The position numbers and the translations under genes were made by a program. Of a stretch of 64,000 bases of DNA, positions 39,301-47,299 are shown one piece after another; the stretch's first letter is position 1, and each line of letters begins with the position of its first letter. This DNA is from Eumeta japonica. Its lineage: Eukaryota > Arthropoda > Insecta > Lepidoptera > Psychidae. The DNA lies in contig BGZK01000089.1 in the NCBI GenBank assembly GCA_005406025.1, positions 124,001 to 188,000 of the forward strand. The letters run 5' to 3'. The notes under the pieces were generated by a model. That model worked only from the letters and a program-made list of their open reading frames with translations. It ran no database searches and was not told where the DNA came from.

Positions 39301-39778
39301 ACACGATCGAATCAAAAGAAATATCATTAAAATTTATTTTATACATAATTTTCCAAAATCCTGAGTTATAAGTTACTCAATAAACACTAATTCTTTCAAC
39401 ACAATATAAACAAAAACGCTATCGGTGAATATCTTGATTACATATTAAATTCCATAAAGAGTTGGGTTAGATCTCGACCAGAATATATGTATGAGTTTAT
39501 TATGCATACGTTATATCGTAATAGATTTTTTTTTTTACACAATTACAAAAGATAATATTGTTGTTCCTAAAAAGTGCCAGAAATATGTTAAAATATTCTT
39601 AAATAATAACTTTTGTTTCTAAACATTAAGAGAATAAAATAGTAAAAAAAAAATAAACGAAATTCTCACCGATCAGGTAGTGGCCAAGCTCGCCGAGTAT
39701 GTAGCCTATAGACACCAGGCCCAGCACGTACCACTTGTAGAAACTGCTCAACTTGGTCCAAAAGTCGCCGTAATACAT
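15319..39778 (-). CDS. Spinster-like major facilitator superfamily transporter
   Basis: A 12-helix membrane carrier. Ten coding exons splice in frame into 512 aa: 39778-39670, 28431-28305, 22961-22818, 21938-21656, 21088-20983, 19898-19779, 17836-17698, 16455-16316, 16028-15831 and 15491-15319. All introns are GT-AG; the acceptor at 28431 has a weak pyrimidine tract. Helix 1 is about residues 17-36. The loop at 37-104 has four cysteines (54, 71, 80, 91) and three N-glycosylation sites (N57, N75, N86). MFS motif A is GVVADKFNRARV (122-133), and helix 4 carries R161/E168 in RMILAAGESGCNP. SWRLCYYGAG...LKEPER (222-248) closes the first half; a second motif-A-like GGIISDKF lies at ~336-344. The polar tail (~470-512) is cytosolic. 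The R...GE signature and EP.R end resemble spinster/SPNS proteins, which move sphingolipids or lysolipids; the substrate here is unknown. An acceptor 20 bases before the ATG indicates a noncoding leader exon. Confidence 0.88.
18123..18364 (+). pseudogene. THAP zinc-finger exon remnant within inverted repeats
   Basis: From an ATG at 18205 (MEQAKKP...) with a frame change, the plus strand reads C-I-V-Y-M-C then KITISNASDSVFF (18239-18295), and after another shift FFVPR. This is the start of a THAP domain: the Cys-x4-Cys pair, then the short S..SD.VFF.VP segment. The second half (C-x2-H) is not recognisable. It is bounded by GTGACGTCAAAGTC (18123-18136) and its near-exact complement GACTTTGACGTTAC (18351-18364). 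It lies in the transporter intron between exons 6 and 7, on the opposite strand, and is non-functional. Confidence 0.55.
19380..19490 (-). repeat. GATTCC-rich dispersed repeat copy (minus)
   Basis: Plus-strand text such as GAATGGGG, GAGCGAGACCGAGGTCAGAA and GGAATCACAATCGAGAATGC is the complement of the CGATTCTCGATTCCG-type tails at 26100, 29150, 32880 and 42540. It is one member of the same family in reverse orientation; another fragment lies at about 22025-22150. Confidence 0.5.
20490..20860. repeat. Dispersed repeat, copy 1 (partner at 34530)
   Basis: Shares ordered blocks with 34535-34790: ACGGTGTGCTTA/GCGGTGTGCTTA, AATAATTAACT, TGTCAAAGTTCAAAG/TGTTAAAGTTAAAAG, GTTGCTTTAACTT, AAGTAATCTT, TTAGCATTCATGACATTAAA and TTGAATCG/TTGAAATGC. 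Subterminal AACTTTAACA-type complements suggest a MITE-like element. It sits in an intron of the transporter. Confidence 0.55.
26014..26350 (+). repeat. Core plus GATTCC-tail dispersed element
   Basis: Begins ACTAGCTTTCACCTGCGGCTCCGTCCGCG, then ATAGAATGAATCCCTTCACTT, followed by some 250 bases rich in CGATTTCGA, CCGCTTTCGATTCCG and similar. The core is a familiar lepidopteran repeat boundary, often seen at Helitron or LINE ends. The tail is simple-sequence-like and strongly pyrimidine-biased on this strand. Confidence 0.6.
26480..26720. promoter_or_regulatory. Possible intronic regulatory block
   Basis: A stretch of moderate GC and high complexity (CAAGCGGCACTAATTGAGAGG, CGTTAATTGCGATATAATAG) within the 5.3-kb intron of the transporter. 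It includes homeodomain-type TTAATTG. It matches none of the repeats in this window. Calling it regulatory is inference from composition only. Confidence 0.2.
29075..29330 (+). repeat. Core plus GATTCC-tail dispersed element
   Basis: ACTAGCTTGCGCCCGCGACTCCGTCCGC, then ACATAGAATGG, then a tail of TCGCTATTCCGCTGTCGAAT, TTCGAATCCAGTCTCGATCT and CGGTCCCACTTCGGTC. Same family and orientation as 26014-26350. A separate transposon-end motif, AAAGCCCGCCCCGGCTTCGGAAGGGTG, follows at 29538-29565. Confidence 0.55.
29958..30240 (+). mobile_element. tRNA-derived SINE
   Basis: The head GAGCGGTAGTTCAGTGGTTGAGCG resembles a pol III A box, and GGGTTGGATCCTGACC at 30010 resembles a B box. The 3' part (CATTCTCCATGCCTCTGAGAATAAGGCAAG ... 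CAGTAAATAAGATTTTC) matches the bodies of the copies at 34138, 43938 and 55001. Not a functional tRNA: no cloverleaf closes. About 280 bases long, in the large first coding intron of the transporter. Confidence 0.75.
31350..31760. repeat. Probable transposon with internal duplications
   Basis: Starts near TTTTTTTGACGTGACAACGTCTTATAAATTGG. GCACGCGTCCCTTCCACTC occurs twice (31453-31471 and 31511-31529). A 28-base segment, ATTCTTTGTATAAATTAATG..., occurs at 31668-31695 and again at 31699-31726. The mix of a CG-rich head and an AT-rich tail looks like a dispersed lepidopteran element. There is no coding capacity. Confidence 0.5.
32140..32510. promoter_or_regulatory. GC-rich high-complexity block, possible enhancer
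   Basis: Unusually GC-rich, with CGTCTAATTAAATTTTATTC (homeodomain-like), GTTAAACAAAAACC (forkhead-like) and GATTGCGCAAC (C/EBP-like) within 150 bases. It shares nothing with the repeats seen elsewhere in the window. It lies in the 11-kb transporter intron. The enhancer call is inference. Confidence 0.25.
32795..33145 (+). repeat. Core plus GATTCC-tail dispersed element
   Basis: GCGCTAGCTCTCCGCTCGTGGCTCCGCCCGCG, then ATATAGAATAAATTCCTTCG, then a long CCGATTCC/CTCGATTCT tail to about 33140. Same family and orientation as 26014 and 29075. Confidence 0.55.
33500..33785. repeat. Transposon 3'-end segment with CGCGGGCGAAAGCTAATA core
   Basis: Contains GATTGACTGGCTGACTGACTCGTCA (33560), CGATTATAGGTCCGATTAACTTGAAATTTAGCATAG, and at the right edge GCGGGTAGAGCCGCGGGCGAAAGCTAATAAG. 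These are stereotyped parts of non-coding lepidopteran transposons. The core is the reverse complement of the head of the 26014/29075 elements. Another core, CACGGGCGAAAGCTAGTA, lies near 34840. Confidence 0.55.
34138..34400 (-). mobile_element. tRNA-derived SINE (minus)
   Basis: Reading the minus strand from 34400: CGGAGCGGTGGTGGGTCAGTGGTTAACG, then a degenerate B box GAGTTGGATTGTGACCACGG. The body is shared with the copies at 43938-44202 and 55001-55275, ending in TCTGAAATAAA near 34138. Confidence 0.75.
34530..34790. repeat. Dispersed repeat, copy 2 (partner at 20490)
   Basis: Same order of blocks as 20490-20860: ACGGTGTGCTTAAAACTCTC, AATAATTAACTGTTAATTG, CGTTGCTTTAACTTTACAAT, AAGGTAATCTTA and CATTCATGACATTAAATTAA. 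It lacks a ~60-base segment present in copy 1. Same orientation. Confidence 0.55.
35880..36070 (+). repeat. Short copy of the core plus GATTCC-tail family
   Basis: ACTAGCTTTTGTTCGCGGCACCGTTCGC, followed by CTGATTCTCAATCTCGCTCA and CTGATTCGAATCTCGGTCAC. A diverged, shortened copy of the family. Confidence 0.45.
36340..36870 (+). pseudogene. mariner transposase C-terminal remnant
   Basis: Frames in sequence give YYELLPLGK (~36428), LLPKADEIQARSREKT and VVFQHVKAKPHTS (from FHHDNARPHTS; the catalytic Asp is lost). Next is EVLMHPPHSPHLSLSNFHLF (36628-36690; the third Asp of HPPYSPDLAPSDYHLF is lost), then RSLRNSLGSVRLTSREHYQN and KWQQVFKQN at the end (~36820). This is the C-terminal half of a mariner-type DD34D transposase. 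Loss of catalytic residues plus stops and frameshifts mark it as dead. It lies in a transporter intron. Confidence 0.85.
36960..37725 (+). repeat. ~750-bp dispersed repeat (inverted partner at 58890)
   Basis: In order: GTATAGCTGTCATGTATAAG, CTACTTAGTTCTGTGGTTAG, AATATTTCTAGATGGGACACTCC, GTAGCATAAATTTTCC, CGCATATACCGTTTTTGAGT, TTCTCAACAAAAAGACGTAAG, AATAGTCGACATACCTACTTG and ATGGTCCGACGCGCTCTTGGCC. The same blocks occur in the same order on the minus strand of 58890-59560. No coding frame; a non-autonomous element or LINE tail. Confidence 0.7.
37960..38040. repeat. Short repeat shared with 56845-56920
   Basis: ATTGGAAAATCCAAACGTGCACGCCGCTATGTTTTTCTTATTAA matches TTTGGAAAATCCAAAAGTGCACGACTCATAATGTTCATTCG...TTAATAA near 56850. 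A short element, or the end of a larger one. Confidence 0.4.
38041..39669. other. Intron sequence, nothing recognised
   Basis: AT-rich intron upstream of the second coding exon of the transporter. No recognisable repeat core or coding sequence was found apart from short spurious frames. Confidence 0.3.
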
Positions 39779-40079
39779 TTTGATCTGCTAAACGGTTTCT
39801 ATAACAATGGAAAGCATTTAATTTATTTTTTATTGCAGTAGAAAACCAATTCATTGATTAAAGTGTATATCGATGAAACCGATTAGAAAAATAATAAGGT
39901 TTTGTTTTGACAGCTGTAATAAATTGGGTACTAGTTCCAAAATAAATGAATGTAGATTAGTGCAGTTATTATTAAAAACTGCATAAATGTAATGCAAAAA
40001 AACTAGACTAAGTTATATCGAATAACAAATAGTGCATTCAATATGAATTTGGTGGAATTACAATAATCTTATATGAATT

Positions 40080-40400
40080 TTCCAATGCTGTTCTATAATT
40101 TGATTGTACATCCATTTGGATTGACATGTCTTTAAGGACGGCGTCGTGCAGAAAAAAAAAACGGATCATTAAATGCACTGCTACCTTCAGCGCGTAGAAT
40201 AGCTCGAACATTTCACAAGGGCCACGAATCGCAATGCATTTTTTTCGTCGATGCCTTCGAAGAGGTATCATAATTCTGAAATATGCGGTGGAAAGGCATG
40301 GCAAACGGTCCTACCGAAGGATTTTGACGTCGCGTCGGATCGCTGTGCGAGTGTACTTCGTCCTTTATTCGTAAGCCTAAAGGTTTATTTACACGTTAAT
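40080..40400. other. Compositionally distinct block, unassigned
   Basis: A higher-GC patch (CGAAGAGGTATCATAATTCTG, GGTCCTACCGAAGGATTTTGACGTCGCG, CGGATCGCTGTGCGAGTG) in the putative leader intron of the transporter. Both strands have open frames of 88-89 codons (40304-40038 minus, 40251-40520 plus) with no recognisable domain. It could be a transposon 3' end. Confidence 0.25.
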
Positions 40401-41550
40401 ACTGAATCACGTTTCAGAACAGACGTAATACGAGCTCTTTCTTTTTTTTACATTTCAAAAGTACTCAAATTAGATTTAACAACATTTAAAAATGCATTTA
40501 GTTTTCATGTTAAAATTTAAGAGTTGCCCTTGATTAACGACGAGGGCGCGCTGAAATATTAAAAGTGATTAAAAGCGACTGAAAATTGAAACTTTTACAG
40601 GCAATTAAATACCCACCGCGAATCGGAACTTTTAGAAGTGATTAGAATCTGTTGAGTAATAATTTAATCCATCAGAAGTAATTATTGACTATTAAAAAGC
40701 GGCGGTGTTAGGTCGATAACTGGTTGAGACGAGATCTGGTAAACCATGAATTTAATTATGTAATTAAGTTTTAATATAATGAGCTTCAGCTATTGTTGTA
40801 TTGTACGTACATTTATTTTTATGATTTCTCTATAACTTGTATGCTACTAAAATATTACAGTAAATTTGCTGTGTAGTATTTTGAACGTAAAATGTTAATA
40901 AAATTGTGTATGAATCCCGTAGTATAATAGTAATTAATAAAAAAAAAATATTCTATATATGTATAGCATTTGTTATTTTTTATTGTATTAGAATTGCTAT
41001 TTTTTGTTGTGTTTACAATAATGTCTCGTGACACGATATGTTCTCGAAAACAAGCGTTGTGAATAATTTAACGTTAATTTGGGAAGAGAAAAAAAATTTT
41101 GTTCCACAGCATAATATTCATTGCTATTGTAATATAAATTGTCTTAAAGAATGAATTGAGTACAAAATTTGTAAAATAGTTATTTTTTATTGATAAATAC
41201 ATTTTATACAGCTTTTATTTTGTAATGGAATACTGAAAACGATTATCTTGAAAACACATTATAATGCAATTTGACAGACAATTTCAGACAATTGTTATTA
41301 GAAAAAATATGAAAAAAAAAACATTGCTTCTGACAGTCTCTAAAATGCGTCTAATGCTTAATGAAATTTTCTATGTAACTGAATATGTTACACGTTGTGA
41401 GGAAATAGATTTCATAATACTTTAAAATACATTTAAAAAAATCTTTCTAATCCAATTATCTTTAAAAAGAAAAACATGTACAAATTAATTCTTAAAAATA
41501 ATCAGTCGTATTATATTAAAGAAAAAAATATTAAAATTATAATCAAATAC

Positions 41551-41970
41551 CTGATTATAGCGTCTCGTCGTTAACATAAAATGAGTATTTTGTTATTTTC
41601 CTTCAATTCGATTATATAGCGATTCCACGCCACAGCATGCATTCCAACCCTCACAAACACATACAATTTTGCCCGTCGTCTAGGTTTAACAGTTCGTTTC
41701 GCGGCACAGTTATGAAGGGAGCACGCAGGGTCCGTATGCAGCGCTAATGATATCTAATCCGAACGCAGCCGAACTCGGTTTTGGAGTCGTCAGGGCGTGC
41801 ATAATGGCGACAAACCAGAGGTCGCGATTCCATTGTGCTGTCATTCAAAGCGAACGCACGCAAACCCAGAATAATGGACGATCTCGAAAACATTGATCTC
41901 GATATTTTTTATTCGGTTTTTGTGCAATTAAAAAAAAATTTACGGACACGCGCGAATCGGATCCGCTCGG
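41551..41970 (-). promoter_or_regulatory. Candidate promoter and leader exon of the transporter
   Basis: On the minus strand, GCTATATAAT (41620-41611) is a TATA-like box. CTCATTTT with A at 41582 fits an initiator at the right distance, about 30-37 bases. The donor-like CAG/GTATTTG follows at 41551/41550. The upstream 41620-41970 is the most CpG-rich stretch in the area. The coding exon at 39778 has an acceptor (TTGTTATAG) 20 bases before its ATG, so a leader exon must exist upstream; whether it is this one is inference. Confidence 0.3.
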
Positions 41971-42474
41971 CTAGTGTTCCGTATTAAGGTTTTTTTTACA
42001 CGTAAAAGTGAATAATTGAAGACGTTCATTGCTATGAGTTTTGTCGTTCGTAAATACTGTGATGAATTACAACAGTTATTTTTATACTAAACAACTTTAT
42101 ATTAAATACTGAAGTTACTTATTTACATGTTCAGTCGGAAGTCTATACGGATTATTTCAGATTTTATTTGATTTTTCGAACTATAATTGTCTTTTGGGAA
42201 TAAACTGAAGGGCAATTTTTTGTCATTAATTTTAGAATCTGTTCATATTTGTGTTACGATCGATATTTCAGACGTACCTAACGTTTAAAAAACTGTAGTT
42301 AGCTGTTACAATACCTTGAAACGTTTCTTGAATGTATTAGTACTTGTACTGCAAACTGTCAAGTTATCTTGATGTTTAAGAGTGATTTAACTCTAAGAAC
42401 TATACAAAGCTCGGTAGGCTCGACTGTTAAAACATAAAACATCCTTTTGTACTGCGAATTGTAAAAGCGTCATG

Positions 42475-42597
42475 TATTATCAATTATTTGCCCACCGCCG
42501 CTCCGTCCGCGTAAACATAGGACGAATTCCTACATCTTATATTTCGGCCAATAACGATTTTAATAATAATTTCGATCTTTATTTCATTCTAAATTCT
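42475..42597 (+). repeat. Head of the core plus GATTCC element feeding the satellite
   Basis: TTTGCCCACCGCCGCTCCGTCCGCGTAAACATAGGACGAATTCCTACATCTTATATTTCGG is the family head, followed by CGATTTTAATAATAATTTCGATC. It lies directly against the first 163-bp unit. Confidence 0.6.
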
Positions 42598-43760
42598 GAT
42601 CCCAGGCCTGCTCTCGATGCCAATGCGTCTCACTCTCCATTCCATCGTAGTCCCGCTTTTGATTCCGTACCCAGTCTATAAATAAGTAGATTCCGATTCT
42701 AGTCCTACTCTCCATCTCGTTTTTTCTTTCAATTCTTATCTTAGTACTGCTCCTTATTCTGATCCCAGGCCTGCTCTCGATGCCAATGCGTCTCACTCTC
42801 CATTCCATCGTAGTCCCGCTTTTGATTCCGTACCCAGTCTATAAATAAGTAGATTCCGATTCTAGTCCTACTCTCCATCTCGTTTTTTCTTTCAATTCTT
42901 ATCTTAGTACTGCTCCTTATTCTGATCCCAGGCCTGCTCTCGATGCCAATGCGTCTCACTCTCCATTCCATCGTAGTCCCGCTTTTGATTCCGTACCCAG
43001 TCTATAAATAAGTAGATTCCGATTCTAGTCCTACTCTCCATCTCGTTTTTTCTTTCAATTCTTATCTTAGTACTGCTCCTTATTCTGATCCCAGGCCTGC
43101 TCTCGATGCCAATGCGTCTCACTCTCCATTCCATCGTAGTCCCGCTTTTGATTCCGTACCCAGTCTATAAATAAGTAGATTCCGATTCTAGTCCTACTCT
43201 CCATCTCGTTTTTTCTTTCAATTCTTATCTTAGTACTGCTCCTTATTCTGATCCCAGGCCTGCTCTCGATGCCAATACGTCTCACTCTAAATTCTGATCG
43301 CAGTTCCGTTTTTTATTCCGAACTCTGTCTCTAATTAAGTAGATTCAGATTCTAGTCCTACTCTCGATCTCGGTCCTTCTTTCAATTCTTATCTCAGTAC
43401 TGCTCCTTATTTTGATCCCGGGCCTGCTTTCGATGCTAATGCGTCTCGCTCTCGTTTCCGATGGCAGTTCCGTTTTTTATTCCGAAATTGGTCTCTAATT
43501 AAGTAGATTTTGATTTTAGTCCTAGTCTCGATCTCGGTCCTTCTTTCAATTCTCATCTCGGTACTGCTCCTTATTCTAATTCCGGTCCTGCTCTCGATGC
43601 CAATACGTCTCACTCTAAATTCTGATCGCAGTTCCGTTTTTAATTGCGAACTCTGTCTCTAATTAAGTAGATTCCGATCCTAGTCTTACTCTCGTTACGG
43701 TCCTTTTTTCAATTCTCATCTCGGTTCTCCTACTTATTTTCATCCCTGTCGCGCCGAACG
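42598..43760 (+). repeat. 163-bp satellite array, about seven units
   Basis: Units start with GATCCCAGGCCTGCTCTCGATG at 42598, 42761, 42924, 43087 and 43250, exactly 163 bases apart; the first four units are essentially identical. Diverged units start near 43414 and 43578, with a last partial match at 43741 (steps of 164, 164 and 163). Each unit is made of the GATTCCGATTCTAGTCCTAC-type words of the dispersed family. Minus-strand frames of 68-76 codons cross units but shift frame each time, because 163 is not a multiple of three; they are not genes. Confidence 0.92.
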
Positions 43761-43937
43761 AATTGGCGAATCGCTTTTCTTTAATTATAAATTTATTGGT
43801 TTCTTTTCATGTTTTTTAATAAGCTACGACATCAATCGATATACTCTAAGAAGCAAACTCTTCGTCTATGGAATCTCCATACCGACTGTTGTGTCCGGTT
43901 TCATTCGTACCACTGTCGAGACACACCCTATCCCAAT

Positions 43938-44202
43938 CTTTTCATTTCAGAACGACAGGCCCGGACCTTAGACCCGCCATGCTGGCCCGGTGTGGGTCGT
44001 GGGCTGCTGACGACCGCCATTATCGATGCAATGACAAAGTCCCCGGCCGACGGCTTAACGTGCATTCTGAGGCACCGAGCGTGTGGTTTACATTGACTCG
44101 ACCTGGAAACTCACTGGTCGATCCGCTCGTGGTCGGGATCGAGTCTATTACCTTCCGGTTTGAAGACGATGGTCTTGAGCACTGAGCCACTGCCGCTCCG
44201 TA
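43938..44202 (-). mobile_element. tRNA-derived SINE (minus)
   Basis: Minus strand from 44202: CTACGGAGCGGCAGTGGCTCAGTGCTCAAGACC, then B box GACTCGATCCCGACCACGAG. The body includes GCCGTCGGCCGGGGACTTTG and GGGTCTAAGGTCCGGGCCTG, ending TCTGAAATGAAAAG. It is the best-preserved body of the family in the window and abuts the satellite. The plus-strand frames of 95 and 105 codons here are spurious. Confidence 0.8.
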
Positions 44203-44204
44203 GT

Positions 44205-45415
44205 GATTGAACTAGATGTTTGTATTTTTTTAATTCATACATTATTCTCGAAACGATATCCAAATTTCATTTTGTACGATTTCTTTCACTTTTACCATAA
44301 AAACCATCTCTGTGCCTGAAATAGTAAACTTAGAGACATGATATCGCGGTCTTTTTTAGACAAGCTATGAAATTTTTGCTTTATTTTTTATTTCCTTAAT
44401 TCAAACTGTTTAGGCAGCACACACCGATAAATTAAGTACATGGCTGGCTTTTTTCTGACGTAATTTGCTATTATTGTGTTATCTTAGTGAAAATGCATTT
44501 TAATTAGAAATAAAAATAGGCAATGGCACTCAAGAGAATGTAGTTTCCTATTAATGGAAGAATTTTTATAATCGGATTAGCAGTCTTAGAAATTACAGCC
44601 TTTATCTAAATAGACTTACAAACTTCTCCACTTTATACTATAGACATTTTTTTTTGTTTTAAAACAAATGCCAATAGATCAAATATCATATTTGCATGAC
44701 CATACACAATTCACAGAAAACCACCCACATTATCATCACTCAAGCACACGGTCACATGTACGCGCACGCGCACTCGTACACACAATCACTCAAGTATATA
44801 TATATATGTATAGAAATGAATATGGCGCCTAAGAAATTTAAAAAACACTGATATTTTCATGGTTATCAAACGATATAATGAAAATAAATCACATGTGGCG
44901 ATTCATTTTTCTAATAATATACCAATTGCATACCAGTTATTCTAATTGTATACCAATTTTTATACCGATCTATCAAACCTTTTTTAAATATAAAAGAATA
45001 TAACGACAGACAAACAGACAGATAGATAGTAAAAGAAAACGCATAGATGGGTGAATTTACGGACGAATGAACAGACAGACATAAATTTTAAAAGTGATAG
45101 AATTGGAGTTAATGAGACACGGAAGATATACTTGTGATAAAATGTGACAAAAGAAATGAATATACAGACAGATTTACGTAATAGAATAGATTAACAGGTG
45201 CATAAAAATTGCTGAATTTTCTAAGTATTTTACAGTACATCTTTCGCTTATTTCGGTTAAATTATCCAGGACTACTGTTTTAACGTTCGTCATTAAAAAT
45301 AATACGTTGAGAACTTTTCACAAACTTGAAGTGCATTTTTCGGAGTCAACATGCTTTTATAAGGACGGTCAGGTGGACTGATGATCACATCACCGATAGA
45401 TTTAATTCGTAACTT
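44205..45415. other. Intergenic DNA with minor tetranucleotide tract
   Basis: AT-rich DNA. ACAGACAAACAGACAGATAGATAG at 45006 and AACAGACAGACATA at 45070 are degenerate GACA/GATA repeats of the type found at transposon ends. No gene was seen. Confidence 0.35.
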
Positions 45416-45500
45416 TTTTTTCTCTCTCTCTCTCTCTTTTGCTGACACACAATGGCAAGCGTGTGCGCGCACACACGCACACACCCACACATACACAGGT
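45416..45500. repeat. (CT)n and (CA)n microsatellites
   Basis: A T-run, then TCTCTCTCTCTCTCTCTC at 45421-45438, then CACACACGCACACACCCACACATACACA at 45467-45497. Dinucleotide tracts with no coding meaning. Confidence 0.85.
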
Positions 45501-46456
45501 AAGCATTCAATATCAAATTGTAATTAACCAGAGTCTCTTCATTATTTTAACGGCAAATTTAAGGATACAATTACTAAATACAACTTTTAATTGAATTTCT
45601 AATATATAAATTTGCAACATTGCAAATGTACTTCTTTAGAAATTCAATTAAACTAACAATTAGTGAGGTTTTATTGCATACGCATTATATGGATCAATTT
45701 TCCTTATTGCTGTTTTTAAGCGATACCGACAGCCACAAAAAAAAACCATAAACCAACGACGGCTTAAGCAAAGCGCCCGTCATCTCGACCACGGTCAAAA
45801 TAAAGCACACGTCATTCTCTAATAAGTTATCGAGCCGTGACATCGATTGTCTATCGATCTATTTCTGTCAAAGAGTTACGCCGTGCCTATGGACCATATC
45901 GCTTATTTAGAAAACCCGATAAGTGCGAAATTACATTTTTTTTTTATATTGCTTCGTTACATTCGTCGATTCTTACTGTTTTGGTTTGGAACCATCCTAA
46001 CGGAACGTCCGCTGCATGAAGGTTGTGTGTACGTCATTGATATTTTTTTTTATTCGCTACGAATGCAGCAGTCGTAATTTCAGTGAAGTCGTTTTTCTGT
46101 TGGACACAAGGAAGTGTACTGCAGGCAATCGACGGTCTAGAAATTGAGGGTGGGTAAGGTGGGTTGCTCAGTTGTAGGTAGAATTTTAGAATATTCATTT
46201 GTTTTCATAAATCGTCTTAGAAATTAGTTAATTATAGCACGAAAAGATCTCTGGGTATTCCTGTACTCTCATTGTATTCCCACGATCCTTCTACACTTTG
46301 GTGGTGTTGATAATTCCGCTAAAACTACGTCAAAAGATATTGAGCTATTGCTATTTATGTACTTTTTATGTTACTGTCATATTATGTTCTCTGTGGCCGA
46401 GGAGGTTTTGAAAATACCATTCGTTCAAAAGTTTATATATGTACGTATATATACAT

Positions 46457-46476
46457 ATGACAAGTCGCGTTATATT

Positions 46477-46519
<43 letters not shown>

Positions 46520-46539
46520 GATATAACGCAGCTTGTCAT
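46457..46539. repeat. (AT)n microsatellite inside an inverted repeat
   Basis: The AT tract at 46479-46516 is flanked by TGACAAGTCGCGTTATAT (46458-46475) and ATATAACGCAGCTTGTCA (46521-46538). These are reverse complements apart from two bases. The whole forms an almost continuous hairpin of about 40 base pairs. Confidence 0.75.
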
Positions 46540-47054
46540 TGAGATAGCGCCCGCAATTCTCAAGGGATCTTAATTTAACTTAGCACACATATTCTATAGG
46601 CAATTATCTTGAACGAATTGGAAGATGAGTTAATTCGGTTAATTAGTTTAGAAATAGTGGCCATTTGAAATTTTGAAAATACTAAAAAAACGTTATTTCA
46701 ATGGCTTTTTCACGAAATAACTTTTGAACGATGAGATTTAGCTTATTTGTGTAAAGATAACGCAATAGCTTGGCTATTGCTATGAAATAATATAGCTATG
46801 AAGTAAGCTTTCAATTACATTTTTTAAATTTTATTTTTTAAATAACGTTTACTTAAGCTTATATGTTTTAATAATAATCTTAAAGTAACGTATTATATTA
46901 GAAATTTGGCTAACAAAAAATTGAAGTATTAAATAAAAATAAATATCTATTTAAACTTTTAATATTCACTGAGATTTGGATGAGAAATCTACGTCCATTT
47001 CGGATGCCAAATGGCCTTTTTTGAACAATAAAATAACAATTATATAATATATAA

Positions 47055-47190
47055 TTGGAGTGGACAAAGAATAAATTCTTTCTTCTTTCACATCGATCTC
47101 ATCTTAACTCCGACCTCGATTTTTTTCCGTTTTTTAATTGCAGGTTCAGTTTCGTGCTGTCGTCTCGTCCGACTCTCAGTACACATGAAA
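47055..47190 (+). repeat. Partial GATTCC-family tail
   Basis: TCGATCTCATCTTAACTCCGACCTCGATTT and GTTCAGTTTCGTGCTGTCGTCTCGTCCGACTCTCAG resemble the tail of the core plus GATTCC elements. No clear head is present, and it is short and diverged. Confidence 0.3.
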
Positions 47191-47299
47191 TTCTCCCGTA
47201 TAAGACACATATTCTCAATTATATCCTACAACGCCATCTAAATGCAGATCACGTAAATATCGCAAAACGGATTATTATTATTTTTTAGTCAAAGGTATT

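Noticed and set aside
42584..43613. Series of 68-76-codon minus-strand frames with nearly identical peptides
   Set aside because: They are the 163-bp satellite read through; the frame changes in each unit because 163 is not a multiple of three.
43809..44185. Overlapping plus-strand frames of 95 and 105 codons
   Set aside because: They are the antisense of a tRNA-derived SINE and the edge of the satellite.
44518..44545. Similarity to insect miR-263 (AATGGCACT)
   Set aside because: Only the first nine bases agree, and the flanks do not fold into a hairpin.
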